This document shows, piece after piece, positions 1-11,819 of a stretch of 64,000 bases of DNA. The stretch is from Gigaspora rosea (taxonomy: Eukaryota; Glomeromycota; Glomeromycetes; Diversisporales; Gigasporaceae), in contig QKWP01000348.1 in the NCBI GenBank assembly GCA_003550325.1, positions 231,517 to 295,516 on the forward strand, in the 5' to 3' direction. The notes under the pieces were generated by a model. That model saw nothing but the letters and a program-made list of their open reading frames with translations. It made no database searches and had not been told where the DNA came from. The translations under genes were made by a program, and so were the position numbers. Numbering within the stretch: position 1 is the stretch's first letter; the number at the start of each line of letters is the position of its first letter.

Positions 1-2798
1 GCTTTAAGTTCAGTTCATGTTGAATCTGGATATGGAGTAGTAGCTGTATTGAATTTAATAGAGGTATTGTTTTTACAAATCTAGCCAATACCAAATTTGA
101 TATTTGAAGATTGTAGATTTTGAATTGAAGCATCTGTATAAAGTGAAAATCTTGTAAAGCTAGATTTTAAATAAGTATCAGAAGACTAGTAAGTTGATAT
201 TGGTAGATAGTATGATTGGTTAGATAGTATTTAAGTTGTATCTCTTGTGTAGGAATATGAACTTTCCAAAACTATAGAATATTATTCGAGTGTTATTTTT
301 GAGTTTTTTTTTTTATAATTAAATATTGTGGTATAAATTGAGAGGAAGTTGTAATAGTAAGATTGAATATATGAATTAGAGCAAGAATTTCTTTGTAATC
401 TATTTGAATATATATTGAATTTTGAGTTTGCTAGGTTGGTTGTAGGAAAGATTAAATGAAGAAAGGGTATTTAAAAATGGAAGAGTATAGGATAGTAGTT
501 GTATAAAAACTAAACCTGAAGGGTGTTTACTGTATGTTGTAGTTTTTGATAAAGAAGTTTGATGTGATAGAAAAAGATTATTGTTAGAGTTGTAGTGTAT
601 TTGTATAAGTGACAAGGAATTAGAAGTTAATAAAGGAGAAAGAAAATATATTGTATTAATAAAGGAGTTAATTGAAGGTAAGTTAAGATGAGACCATGTA
701 GTTGTAATTGTATTATCTTGTATGGAATGGAAGATATTGAAAAACTATAAAGGTTGATAGCCTTTAGTGGGTTTGTTAGTGCGCAAATAAATATTATTCT
801 ATGGAAGGATATATTTATTGTTTGCAGTTGTAATTTGTTCAATAAATAGTAACTAGTTATTTTTCAAACTATTAATTATAGAAGTTTGTGAGTTTGAAGG
901 GAGAATATCATAAATTAGGTGTATATTAGAGAGAAAATCTGGGTGATAGAAATTAAGTGAAAAATTTGATAATGTAATATTGTTTTTGGCTAATTGTGAA
1001 AAGTGAAAAATAAGTATATATAAAATAAGTAGATTTTGGGTAATATTGGGAGACCATACTTTGGTTAACCATGATTTAATACAGGTAAGACCAATATTTT
1101 TGAGAATTGGATTAGTATTAAATATATATTCAATATTAGTAGCATTTGTTTTTTTATCAAATTGTTGAGGGTAGGTAATTTAAATGTTATGAAATTAGTA
1201 AAAACTATATTGTTAGTATTTTTAGCAAGGATGGGCAATTTTTTGGTTTAAATAGTGAAGAGTCTAGATAGTTTGGTATGAAGATTTTTATGAATAATGT
1301 ATATTTGTAGAAGATATTCAATAGAAAGTTGGAGTATAAGCTTAAAAAGTGATGAGATTTGTAAAGGTATAAGTTTTTTTGTGTTTTATTTAACAGATAA
1401 AGTTTTCAATTTGGTAATAATTGCATCAAATGTTGGTTTAGTTGAACTATTTCCATTAAATAAATATCTAAGTATCTAATAATATTATTGGACCTTCTGG
1501 ATAGAATAGGTTGATTATTGAATAGAAGGGGTATTGTTTGGAATTTGTAAGGTTTAGATTGAATATAAAGTAAATCAGATTTTGTAAAATTGATTTCTAT
1601 ATTATTAATTTTATAGAGTTTAGATGTATTATTAAGAATATTTTGTATACAAGTTACTCTCGTTTTAGTGAACTCTCGATATAGTAAAGATTGGCTATAG
1701 TGAAGAATTTTTTTAGAACAGAATTATTATTACTATATTAAAAGGCTCTCGATATAGTGAATCTCTCAATATAGTGAAGAAATTTTATAGCCTGAAGACT
1801 TCACTATAATGAGAGTGACTTGTAGTTTCAAAGTTTTCACAAAGCCATGTTGTATCATTCATATAGGCTAAAGATAAAATTGAGATACTAGCACTAGTAG
1901 TATTAGTAATTATATCAAAAGGAAATTGTAAAGCATTTGATTTTGGTATTTTTGTTGAATAAAAGTAAGAATTGGGTTATAGTAAATTTTTCAAAGTAGA
2001 GGAGAATATGTTTTTTCTTGTTCTATTTCCAAATTAAATATTAATAGATGAAGTAAGACTATGGTTTTTGCTTGTTTTAATATATGCAGTTTGGTAATTA
2101 AATTGATGTCTAAACTAGAAATACCAATTCTTTTATAAGTATCTTGAAGATATGAAATATTAATTTTGTCAAATGCTTTAAACATATCTTGAAAAAGAAT
2201 CCAAGCTTCTTTGTTGTATATTTTGTAGTATTTGATAGTATTATAAAGGATTTGTATAGGAATATAGGTGGATGAGTTTTTAGAAACAGCAAAATTTAGA
2301 TCAGATAGGAGATGGTTATTAGAAATAACTTGGTCAAGTCATTTAGTAAATATTTTAGTAAAGGTTTTTTTGAAAGGTTCTATAATAGAAATTGGGTGAA
2401 CTTGATTTAAAGTAAGATCCCAAACAGTTTTTTTGGAATAAGAAATATATTCAAGAACTTCTAATCTGTAAAAACTTTTTGAAGTTGAAAGCATTTGTTG
2501 AAAAATTTTTTAAAGAGTGTTTGTGCTTTGTAACTGGCATGTTTAATATGTTCATAGCAGATTTCAGAGAGATCTACTGCTTTTTGGTATAGAAGATTAT
2601 TTAAAATTTCCTGCTATTCTTAATTTGTAATATCCTAAAATAAGTTATGGTAGTGTTCTTCAAATTAAGAATATGGTTAATAGAGATGATAGTATTTAAA
2701 AGAGAATAGAATTGGTTAAAGTAGGTTTTTTTTAAAATATTCAGAGATTGTATTAAGAATTTCATTATGTATTTTTGTGCACTGATATGCACAATCAT
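1..2798 (-). pseudogene. Non-LTR retrotransposon reverse transcriptase-RNase H, decayed, cut by left edge
   Basis: On the minus strand, fragments in changing frames follow the order of a non-LTR retrotransposon polymerase. A segment near 2450-2330 resembles the start of the fingers region. The palm motif A stretch FKAFDKINISYL lies at about 2185-2150. The catalytic box reads AYMND at 1868-1854 in place of YxDD. A thumb-like KSDLLY stretch is near 1590 and a RYLDIYL segment near 1470. An RNase H start, LYTDAS followed by FGIG, lies at about 150-70. Stops and frameshifts interrupt it throughout, so it is not functional. The second catalytic Asp pair is degraded (N for D). A 173-bp MITE sits directly after the catalytic box. 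The family resembles reverse transcriptases I remember as abundant in Rhizophagus; that assignment is recall. The RNase H domain continues beyond the window. Confidence 0.8.
1650..1822. mobile_element. MITE (TA target, pogo/Tc1-like) inside the reverse transcriptase relic
   Basis: Inverted ends CAAGTTACTCTCG and CGAGAGTGACTTG-like pair across 173 bp and are flanked by TA (1648-1649 and 1823-1824). The inside carries repeated CTCTCGATATAGTGAA motifs. Removing the insert and one TA rejoins the reverse transcriptase frame on the minus strand (ENFET then IQNILNN), which supports both boundaries. Confidence 0.75.
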
Positions 2799-3010
2799 TA
2801 AAGTTTTTATAATTATAATTTAAGTGCACTTATATCATAATTATTACAATCATTAAAATTTTTTAACAATCACAATTTCTGAGAATTATTACAATAATTA
2901 AGATTCCTTAATAATTATAATCATTACAATTGTTAAGATTCTTAACAATTATAATTTTGTATAGTATTACAATCATTAAGATTCTTAATGTTCATAATTC
3001 ATGTACAGTA
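2790..3010. repeat. Degenerate AT-rich tandem repeat (ATTACAATCATTAAGATTCTTAA)
   Basis: Four to five imperfect copies of a unit of about 50-60 bases containing ATTACAATCATTAAGATTC and TTAACAATTATAATT follow one another. No coding potential is visible. Confidence 0.6.
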
Positions 3011-3118
3011 CTAACATTATGATACAGTCACCTCTCTCTAATTTGGCCCTCTATATATCAAACTCTTGATAATCTGAACTAAAACTTTCTGAACAAATAT
3101 TATATATATATTTCTTCT

Positions 3119-3590
3119 GGATATAACATATTAAAATTTTAGTAAATTTGAACTAGTAGCTCTTGAGTAATTGTTTGTATATAATAATCAATTTTTTTTT
3201 AAAAAAAATAACTATTGTATACAAGCAATTGCTCAAGGACTACTAGTTCAAATTTGCTAAAATTTTATTTTATTATAAATTGATATCAATACTATTTATA
3301 GTAAAAATGTGAGCTAATTCTAATTACTAGTTATCAAAAAAACCAGATTTAAAATTTAACTAAAATTTGCAAATTTTTAAACTATTGATAATAGTTGATT
3401 TTTTATATTATTGATTATTACCAATTAAAATTAATATATATTAATAATTGATTATAATTGATTAGTGTTAATACTCAATTAATACTCTTTAAACAATTAT
3501 AATTAATTAAAATTAATTGATTATAATCAATTAATCTAATTATAATCATTATATATTACTTTAAAAAAATTTTGTAATGCAGGTTAACAG
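3119..3590. repeat. Hairpin repeat with about 75-bp arms plus ATCGATTA-type tail (family member 1)
   Basis: Positions 3125-3200 and 3201-3277 are near-perfect reverse complements meeting at a T9/A8 apex. A tail of ATTAATTATAATCGATTA-like words follows, ending in ATATATTACTTTAAAAAAATT. The same hairpin and tail recur around 28290, 28950-29430, 29440-29600 and 30950-31112, so this is a dispersed family. Confidence 0.7.
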
Positions 3591-3733
3591 GTCATATAGT
3601 CAATTAACAACATCTTTTCTACTGATGCCTTATATGCATAATGCACTTTTAATATCAATAATTTTTAATTGTAATAAAATACAAAAATTGTAAAATATAG
3701 TGTAAATAGTCTTTTTTAAATTTTTTATTTATA

Positions 3734-4138
3734 CAGTGTGCAACACCTAAAGACTAAAATAATTTTAAAAATTAATAGCTCATAATACAGAAAAATATAA
3801 AAAAAAAACTGCTAAATTGTAGCCAAGCTAATTCAGCAGCTTTATTTTGAAAATAATTATTATATATTATTGATTTATACCACTTTGAATATGTACAATT
3901 TTTATATGATACATTAAAAAATTAACAAAAATGGGACAAGTCACATGTTTTGGTTTTTGTTTATTGGCTAATTTTTAAAAAATTTGTTAATTAATAAAAT
4001 TTTAGCTACTAATAAGAAAAATCTTTAACCAATCAAAATACAAGAAATCAATAAAACATTAAAATTTATTATAAATTTTTTTAAAATTGAACAAATTCGT
4101 CACAAATTAGCATTTTAGTCTTTAGATGTATTGTAACT
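3734..4138. mobile_element. Possible TA-flanked MITE with ACCTAAAGACTAAAAT ends
   Basis: ACACCTAAAGACTAAAAT near 3742 is matched in reverse complement by ATTTTAGTCTTTAGATGT near 4113, and both outer edges read CAGT/TAGT next to TA. The roughly 400-bp interior is AT-rich with no open frame. Confidence 0.5.
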
Positions 4139-4604
4139 ATGTTTTTTTTCTTACTTTATTTTTTCTTTTATTTTTAACTTACTTTCAATATATTGTGTAT
4201 TTTGCTTCCAACTCTTGTATCTTTTATAAGCTACTGCTATTGGAGTTGTACAATTGAAGTTGGCACAGTTAAAATTATTACTAGAGTAATTATTTTAATT
4301 TTTTGAACTTTTTATTTGATATTTAATATTGATAGTTGCTAGTTATTTTAAAATTAGTAATATAGTAATTGGAGATATTTTTTATTTGTTATGTAAATTA
4401 AAATTAATTTATATAATATTTTTGTAACTTAATAAATTAAAATATTTGATTATAAAATTTAATTAATAAAATCATTATAAAAATACATATATAAAATTCA
4501 GTTAATAAAATTATTTTAAAAATATATATTTCAATTCAATTATTATAAAATGCACTTATAATATTTACCACTATAGGTAAATTATGTTATCAAATTTATA
4601 GTAG

Positions 4605-5008
4605 TATGGCACAAGAAGCCTATACTCAACATGTTTCAATTATTAAATCACTATAATTTTTTGTGCAAGAGATTTTTTAAAAAACTGACCAGTAACTTTG
4701 TATAGCAATATTAGTTCTATATATTTGCCAAATATTTTTTTGAAAAACCTTCTCTATAAAAAGTTGATGCATTTTAAAGATTACTATTGTTTTATATATA
4801 ATTACATACTGTGTTTCAATTTTAACTAATTTTAAAGTGCTATAACTTTTTATAAAGGCAACATTTTAAAAATCTGACCAGTAACTTTGTTCATTATGAT
4901 ATGCTCTACAAATTTGCCAAATATCTTTTAAAAATATTGTCTCTACAAAAATTGATGCATTTTAAAGTTATGCTATTTTATTGTCTAGTATAGGCTTCTT
5001 GCACCATA
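4605..5008. mobile_element. 404-bp MITE with AAGAAGCCTATACT inverted ends
   Basis: The first 22 bases (4605-4626) and last 22 bases (4987-5008) are reverse complements with one mismatch, reading TATGGYGCAAGAAGCCTATA at the outer end. TA at each edge fits a Tc1/mariner-type target. Inside are two direct repeats of about 115 bp, each starting with CTGACCAGTAACTTTG and ending in TTGATGCATTTTAAAG. Confidence 0.8.
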
Positions 5009-5029
5009 CAATTTTTGAAAAAAACTTGC

Positions 5030-5215
5030 AAACCTACAAAATCTTTTGAAAGATTTTGCATATTACAATATATTTTAAAATATTTCACAATATATTTTGA
5101 AATATTTCAGGTTTTGAAATATTTCAAAAATGTTTTCAAAATTTTTTGAAATTGAATTCAAAATATTTTCCAAAATAATTTTAATTTGAAATATTTCAAA
5201 ATATTTAAAACTGGC
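5030..5215. repeat. AATATTTCAAAAT simple repeat
   Basis: Reiterated AATATTTCA/TGAAATATT words in both orientations make the stretch self-complementary. A similar block is at 11100-11430. Confidence 0.6.
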
Positions 5216-5369
5216 TGGATTAGTAGATATGTAACCTGTGTTATACCAAGATGCATTGAACTATATTTTCAAGATACTTTAAATTTTATATAATATATTG
5301 AAATTAATCTACAAATTTGTATTACAAGATTAAATTAGATATTTTGTTTATAAATTAGATCTTTTATTC

Positions 5370-6180
5370 AGTATTATATTGTTTTTTTCATTCTATTTTT
5401 TTTTTTTTTGCTATTGTTTTGTTTTATTTGTTTTTGCTTTTTATTTGCTTTTTATTTGCTTTTGATTTGTTTTTTTTAAATTTTTTTTGCATTTTACAAG
5501 AACACTGAAAACCAACTTTTTGGTACTTTGCAAGAACACCAATTTGACTTTGCAAGCCAACTCAGACTTCTGCTACTTTGCAAAAACATACAACAATTTT
5601 CTAGTAATTTTTAAATTTTCCAAAATGCTTCTTTAGAGAAATGATTTAGTTAGATACAATTTTTCACAAGTTTTCACAAAAGTTCACTTTATTTATTTTT
5701 TTGTTTCATGTTTTTTGTTTTTGTTTTTTTGTTTTATTTTTAAAATTTTTTTATTAATTTTATTCTAGCACTTTGCAAGAACACAACTCCTATTTCTTGG
5801 CATTTTGCAAGAAAACCAACTCAGACATTTTTAGTACATTGCAAGCAAACACAGACTTTTCTGGCACCTTGCAAAAATATTAATCTACACTTTACAAAAA
5901 CACAGTTTCTGAATTTGCAAAATATGAACTCTTACTTTAAAAAAAATAGAGATTTGGTATTTCATTTATTTTTTTATTAAGTTTGCTTACATCTTTTGTT
6001 TTTCAAATTTTTTTTTTTTTACTTATATTTTTATTTTATTTTTTTCTAACTTCTTTAACACTTTGCAAAAAACAACCTGACTTTTCTGGCACTTTACAAG
6101 ACACCTACTCTAACTTTTCTGGCACTTTGCAAGAACATACTAAATTTCTTTAGCAATTTGCAAAGACACTAATATTTACT
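5370..6180. repeat. Degenerate repeat CTGGCACTTTGCAAGAACAC with poly-T blocks
   Basis: At least ten imperfect copies of a roughly 20-30 base unit around TTTGCAAGAACAC alternate with long T-rich runs (5390-5490, 5690-5760, 5990-6050). The stretch between 5215 and 6430 holds no gene that I can see. Confidence 0.6.
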
Positions 6181-6939
6181 TCTAAGAAATGGTTTTTTTA
6201 TTTTTTATTTCTCTACTATTTTAAAAAGTATTTAAAAAAAAGTGCAAAATGAAGGTAATTATTAAAATAAAAAAATAATTAAAGTGAAGATAATAGTTAA
6301 ACCAAAGAAACAAAAATAGTAGCTAACTGCAGAATGTGCAAAAATAAGTATGTAAAAGCTAGTTTTTTATTTTTCTTCTACAAATAGTAATAGAATTATA
6401 TAGATGCAATAAAATGTAAAAGGGAAATTATAGGCATCTCCTGCGAGAGATGCATCTCCTTGGGAGATATATCTCCCACCCGGCGTACAGATGCCAGATC
6501 AGAGGTCAGTTCACCCCCGCTGGTGAACACATGATAGATAAGTACAGAAGTACCATTTCCTTTTCTGTACTGTATTTATTTTATTGTTTATAGTTATTTT
6601 CAACAATACTAATGCTTTACTTTTTTTTTTTTGGGACCCACTTCTTTGGCTTCTTTGGAGCGTTTTATGTCATTCTTTTTTCACGTTTTCTTTGAGCTTT
6701 TGGTGTTTTTTGGTAAGTACTTTCTTCTGATCTTTCAACTTTTTTTTTCTAGTAACTTTTACTAATCTTTCGAAATCGGTTAGTAAACTTTCTTATGAAC
6801 TTACTTCTGGTCTTTTGCCGATTTATTGGTGAACTTGTGTATTTTCCTCTGGCATTTTTCCCGGTGAACTTTTTTGGGTCTTTCGGCTTTTTGTTGAACT
6901 CCTGTGGATTTCGGCGTTCTTTTGGTAAATCCTCTTGTG

Positions 6940-7790
6940 AATATTCGACGTTATCTCTTGTGGACTTTCGGCGTTTTCTGGTTAACTCTCTTGTGGACTT
7001 TTGGCGTTTTCTGGTTAACTCTCTTGTAGACTTTCGGCATTTGTTGATGAATTCTCTTGTGGACTTTCAGATGAATTCTCTTGTGGACTTTTGGCGTTTG
7101 TTTGTGAATTCTCTTGTGGACTTTCGACGCTTTCTGGTGAATCCTCTTGTGGACTTTCGGCATTTTCGACTTCTGGTGTTTTTCAAGTTTTCTTTTGATC
7201 TTTGGAGCTCTATTGGTAAGTATCTTTCAACGGTTTTTTTTTTTTGCAAACTTTTACTGATCTTTTAAACGATTGCTAATGAACTTTCTTGTGAACTTTC
7301 CTCTGGTCTTTCGGCATTTCTTGAACTTTCTTGGGTCTTTTGGCATTTTGTTGAACCCTCCTATAGACTTTCGACGTTTTTTTTGTGAATCATCTTGTGA
7401 ACATTCAGCATTTTTTGGTGAATTCTCTTGTGGACTTTCGATAGTTTCTGATAAACCCTCTTGTGGACTTTCAGCATTTTTCAAGTTTTCTTTTGATCTT
7501 TCGGTACTCTATTTGTAAGTACTTCCGATTTTTCAACATTTTTTTTTGTGAATTTTTACTGATCTTTCAAAATCGCTTGGTGAAATTTCTCATGGACTTT
7601 TTTCTGCTCTTTCGACGATTTGTTGGTGAACTTTCCTCTGGTCTTTCGATGTTTCTTGGTAAACTTTGGGTCTTTCAGTGTTTTTTGATGAACTTTCTTG
7701 GGTCTTTCGGCGGTTTGTTGAGCTCTCCTGTGGACCTTTGGCATTTATTTTGTAAATCATCTTGTGAACATTCGGCGTTTTAATGTGCAA
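6940..7790. repeat. 33-bp minisatellite CTCTTGTGGACTTTCGGCG, degenerating to the right
   Basis: Between 6945 and 7170 about seven 33-base units follow each other, each with CTCTTGTGGACTTTCGG then GTTTTCTGGT. One unit is truncated to 24 bases. From 7254 to 7790 the same words recur with more divergence. Because 33 is a multiple of three, the minus strand reads as an 11-residue repeat (KVHKRIHQKTP and variants) without stops over 6951-7163. I regard this as repeat composition, not a gene. Confidence 0.75.
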
Positions 7791-7854
7791 TTAATACTGG
7801 GAGTGGTATTTTGGCATTGTGAAATACGTTGGGTTTTCGTGTAGTTGGATGTAA

Positions 7855-7922
7855 GCAAAATTTTGTAGTAAAGTATAATTGGCCGCATAAGCGGCCGATT
7901 ATATTTTACTGCAAAATTTCGC
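7855..7922. repeat. Near-perfect 68-base hairpin with GGCCGC apex
   Basis: GCAAAATTTTGTAGTAAAGT and GGCCGC on the left are matched by GCGGCC and ACTGCAAAATTTCGC on the right around a four-base loop ATAA. It lies inside the GCATCTC-ended element, near its right end. Confidence 0.75.
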
Positions 7923-8221
7923 TTAAATACTAGATCGTGTAATTGTACCAGGTATACGAATTTATGATGTAAATGACTTTTAAATAAAAATCTTAATAAA
8001 AAAATATCTAGCTGTTATTTGCTTTTTGATTGGATCCGAAGTGAATATAATCAGAGTTTATTTCCGAGATTGTTGTTTTGCTACACATGATTATGCGATT
8101 GATTGGCTGCACGTGATTCGGGCTAGTGTCAATCACGGGATAATTCCGTTTTTTAATTGGCTAACTAGCATGGGATATATATCTCCCTGCGGGAGATATA
8201 TCTCTCGCGGGGAGATGCCTA

Positions 8222-8940
8222 ATAGCTCCCAATGTAAAAGTAGTTAAAATAATATATAATAATGTAAAAATAATACTGTAAAGATTATATAATAATTAAA
8301 ATATAATATATAATAAAATATGTAATTTAATATATTAAAATCTTATGTGTTATATTTAGTTTACCCTGTATAAATAATTTTAAATGCCCTTTCAGATCAG
8401 TCTGAATAATGAAAATCTTATATATCATATTTAGTTTATCTTAAATAAACATAACATGTAAGATTTTTGTTATTTGGACTAATCCAGAAAGGTATTTTTC
8501 AAGATAGGAATGTTCTGAGTGCCCTAAGTCTGTGGATTGATCAGAATTTTTTAGTACTTTTTTAGAAGCTTGAGTAAATTATCTCATCTATGAACTAAAG
8601 TTTTCATCATTCTAAATCACTCAACTTTCATTTTATACTTACCGAAGTTATAAGTAAATTACGATCATTACATTAATAAAATCTTTTGTATTGAACAAAA
8701 AACATACAAAAACCTTAATAACGTAATTGTAGAGTAAAAAACATTGTAAATTTTTTTATTTTACATTTTGTATAAATATTCTTTAAAAATTGAAAGTAAA
8801 TAAATAAAGTTAATTAACTATATGATTTATTAATAATATTATTGTAGATGCTTTTATAATATGATAAGAAGCTTATAAATAAAATATATTAAAATCACAA
8901 AAGTTTCTTATTAGAATGATAGTTGTATAATATAGTATAG
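8222..8940. other. AT-rich spacer, no feature seen
   Basis: Apart from short self-complementary AT words, I see no gene or bounded element here. Confidence 0.5.
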
Positions 8941-8942
8941 TA

Positions 8943-9809
8943 CAGGGGCTACCATTGCATTGTAGACACTTTCTGAATTGTAATTACACAAAATCGTGAA
9001 AGTAACTATAGCATGAAATTAATGTTACATGTTTAGTAGATATATGGTATAACATACTAAAATTTTGTGCAATTTTGTTAGATCACGCGAAAGTTATGCA
9101 AAAAATAGGCAAAAGTGATATTTTTGGGTTGGTATGAAGATCAATTTTTTGTATTTTTTTTAAAAAAAAAATTTACAAAAAATTGAATTTTTTTTAGAAT
9201 CACTTCAAATTTATACAAATATTGTGCGATATTAAAGTAACATGATACAATATAAAAAGGGTGTAAACTAAAAAATTTTTTTCCCACAAATATAGGTAGT
9301 ATAAAAAATATGACAGAAAGTCGACGTAGAGCAATAATTTATATCTAAAACGTGAAAATTCACTTCGTACTATTGCAGCAGCAGTTGGCTATTACAAAAC
9401 TTCTGTAAGGAATATTATAGAAGAGTACAAGAGGTTGGGCATAGAGGCACAATAAAAAAAGGACTAGACAGTCAAAAATTCCACCACCTAAACTTTGCTA
9501 TCTGCTGGTCTATAGCATGATCAATTGGGTTAATACTTGCATAGAAGACAGCAGGGAACTCATTGATTATTAAAATATAATTAGATTTTTTTTTTTAAAA
9601 ACAAAATATAAAAATTCAAACCTTTGTACTAATAAAAAAAACTACAATTTGGTAATTTTTACATAACTTTTGTGCAATTTGCATAAAATTTTAGTATATT
9701 ATACTGTGTGATCTACCGAACATGTGATATGAATTTTGTGCTGCGGTTACTTAACCGATTTTGAGTAATTACAATCCAAAAAGTGTTTACAATGCAATGG
9801 TAGCCCCTG
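8943..9809. mobile_element. 867-bp non-autonomous Tc1/mariner element
   Basis: Ends CAGGGGCTACCATTGCATTG and its reverse complement CAATGCAATGGTAGCCCCTG close the element. TA duplications are at 8941-8942 and 9810-9811. The inverted similarity extends about 45 bases (GTAATTAC at the inner border). A short remnant of a transposase helix-turn-helix lies inside, so this is an internally deleted mariner copy. Confidence 0.88.
9310..9455 (+). pseudogene. Tc1/mariner transposase N-terminal stub
   Basis: The frame starts MTESRRRAIIYI and stops. After a frame shift it continues ENSLRTIAAAVGYYKTSVRN then IIEEYKRLG, a helix-turn-helix of the kind that begins Tc1/mariner transposases. It ends at a stop after about 35 residues and no catalytic domain follows, so it is dead. 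Confidence 0.65.
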
Positions 9810-10230
9810 TATAATATATTAGAAATTTGAGTAGATATAGAATTAAATATAGGAATAGATATAAGAATTAGATATAGAATTAGATATATAATTAGATATA
9901 TAATTAAACATATAGATTATTAAAATTTTGTAAATAAATAAAAAGTAAGTACGATGAAAAGGTTAATAGTCTCTATTTAAATTAATAAATACATACTCTT
10001 ATCTAACAGTAATAACATTTAATAGCATTTTTTTGAGCTTTAGCTATAAATTTTAATAAATTTTAATTAAATTTTGTTTTTTTTTTCATTTTAAAAAAAT
10101 TATAATTTGATTGGCTAATTAACACATAATCTTTTTTATATGATAAAAATTTACAGCTTCAGAATAAATAAACCAAGCTGAGTTTGTTTAAGCTTGTTTC
10201 ATATTTAAATAGTAATTTGTAAAGAAAAAC

Positions 10231-10431
10231 TAGATGGTGCCATATGCATATTGTACCTCCTATTTTGATATCTCAAAATTTTTACTAGGATAAACTCTGT
10301 TGCACTTTTAACAAAAAATAATTCTTTTGCAATTCTGTACTAATTTTAATGCTAACCCTAACTCTAATTCTAATTCTAGACAGAATTAATTATTAGTACA
10401 TTAGGGCACAAAATGCTAGTGGCACCATTTA
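10231..10431. mobile_element. 200-bp MITE with TAGATGGTGCCA ends
   Basis: CTAGATGGTGCCA at 10230 is mirrored by TGGCACCATTTAG ending at 10432. The interior contains CTAACCCTAACTCTAATTC, a telomere-like tract. I could not find a convincing target duplication. Confidence 0.6.
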
Positions 10432-10550
10432 GTTTTTTCCTTTGTAAAAATAAATTTTCAGAGCAATGTGACAAGTTACATACTAGTATTGATTAAAAAT
10501 ATTTAAAAATTTAATATATATAATATATAATAATAATCAATAAAAAATAT

Positions 10551-11084
10551 CGGAGATGATGCTGAAATTGGATGATGCTAAAATCTATGTGATCTCCGTA
10601 TACAACGGGTTTTCTAAAATTTCTGAAAATTGTGTAAACAATCGATCTACACTATGTCAAATGCTATAACAGTATAGCCAGTTGGGTTAATTCAATTTAT
10701 GCCTATATGTTGCATAAATTGCATTCTTGATATCTATATACAGAAGACCTTTTAACTGTATCAAAAAGATAACCCTAACCTAACATTAACCCTAACTACA
10801 AACTATACTAGTTTAACTAAATTTTTTTTTGTAATAGTTTTATAGATGCTTTTTGCTTCGTAGTTAGAGTTAGCGTTAGGGTCGCCTTTTTGATACAGTT
10901 AGAAGGTCTTCTGTATATAGGTATAAAAATGCGATTTATGCAGCATATAGGCATACCGACCGGTTATAGCATTCGGATTGTAGGTAGATCAATTGTTTAT
11001 ACGATTTTTGGAAATTGTAGAAGATCTGATAATACATAGATCACGTGGATTTCAGCATCATCTGATTTTAGCATCATCCCCGAC
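10551..11084. mobile_element. Foldback element, copy 1 (GATGATGCTGAAAT ends)
   Basis: Almost the whole 530 bp is a long inverted repeat. The outer ends read GATGATGCTGAAAT on the left and ATTTCAGCATCATC on the right, and both arms contain AGAAGACCTT/AAGGTCTTCT and TATGCCTATATG words. GGGTTA-like tracts sit at the end of each arm next to the loop. A second copy is at 12187-12694. Confidence 0.75.
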
Positions 11085-11089
11085 AAAAA

Positions 11090-11430
11090 AATATAAAATT
11101 TGATATTAAATTGTGAAAATTTTAAAAAATTTTGAAAATATGTAAATATTGTAAAATATTGTGAAAAACTACAGATTTACATAATAATATGTGAAATATT
11201 ACCTTCTGCAACCTGAAATGAAATAATTAGATAGAGGCTTGCATTGTTTTATTTGGTCTATTTTTCAAAATTTTGCAATATATTTCACAATATTTCACAA
11301 TATTTCAAAATATATTTCACAATATTTCACAATATTTCAAAATATTTCAAAAAAATCTTTAAAATCTTTTGAAAGATTGCGATTTTTCAAAATATTTCAC
11401 ATTTATTGCAATTCTTTTGAAAGATTTTAG
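11090..11430. repeat. CAATATTTCACAATATTTCA repeat block
   Basis: Tandem words of 10-12 bases (CACAATATTTCA) dominate 11270-11350, and the complement (TGTAAATATTGTGAAA) dominates 11100-11170. Confidence 0.6.
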
Positions 11431-11819
11431 CATGCAATTTTTTTTAAAAGATTTCATATATATAATTTGCAAATCCATATACAAAAACAAAAAATAAATT
11501 TTTATAAAACAAAAAATAAATTTTAATTAATTTAGAATTAGAGTAAGACTTAAAATTTTATCTGGGTATTAGTATATACAAAATTTCAGAAATTTGTTTT
11601 ATTAAAGCCCAAAGATGGTTTTATAAGCAAATTTTTAATATTTTTTTAAAAAAATGAAATTTTATGTTACATCTGATCTTAACTTTAATTTGCTATTCTA
11701 ATAGTTTTGTGTAATATAGTATAAACACTATAGGTGCATTTTAGTAAAACTCTTACAATTTGTATATAATAATATATATAAATATATATATAGATATATT
11801 TTATTAGGTTTATGTAATT

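Larger units (their letters stand above)
6433..8219. mobile_element. 1.8 kb element with palindromic GCATCTC inverted ends, TA flanks
   Basis: The left end (6433-6478) and right end (8170-8219) are reverse complements built from GGCATCTCC, GAGAGAT and GGGAGATATATCTCCC words, so each end is also internally palindromic. TA flanks both sides (6431-6432, 8220-8221). The interior has no transposase. It carries a 33-bp minisatellite and a long hairpin with GGCCGC at its tip. A related element is at 45505-46410. Confidence 0.75.

Noticed and set aside
6951..7163. Open frame of Lys/His-rich repeats on minus (KVHKRIHQKTP)
   Set aside because: It arises because a 33-bp minisatellite is a multiple of three. 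The array has a 24-base unit and degenerate neighbours, and no start context or introns support a gene.
10780..10800. Interstitial telomere from chromosome fusion
   Set aside because: The CCCTAA words are short, degenerate and always inside bounded elements, including both arms of a foldback, so a fusion scar is not supported.
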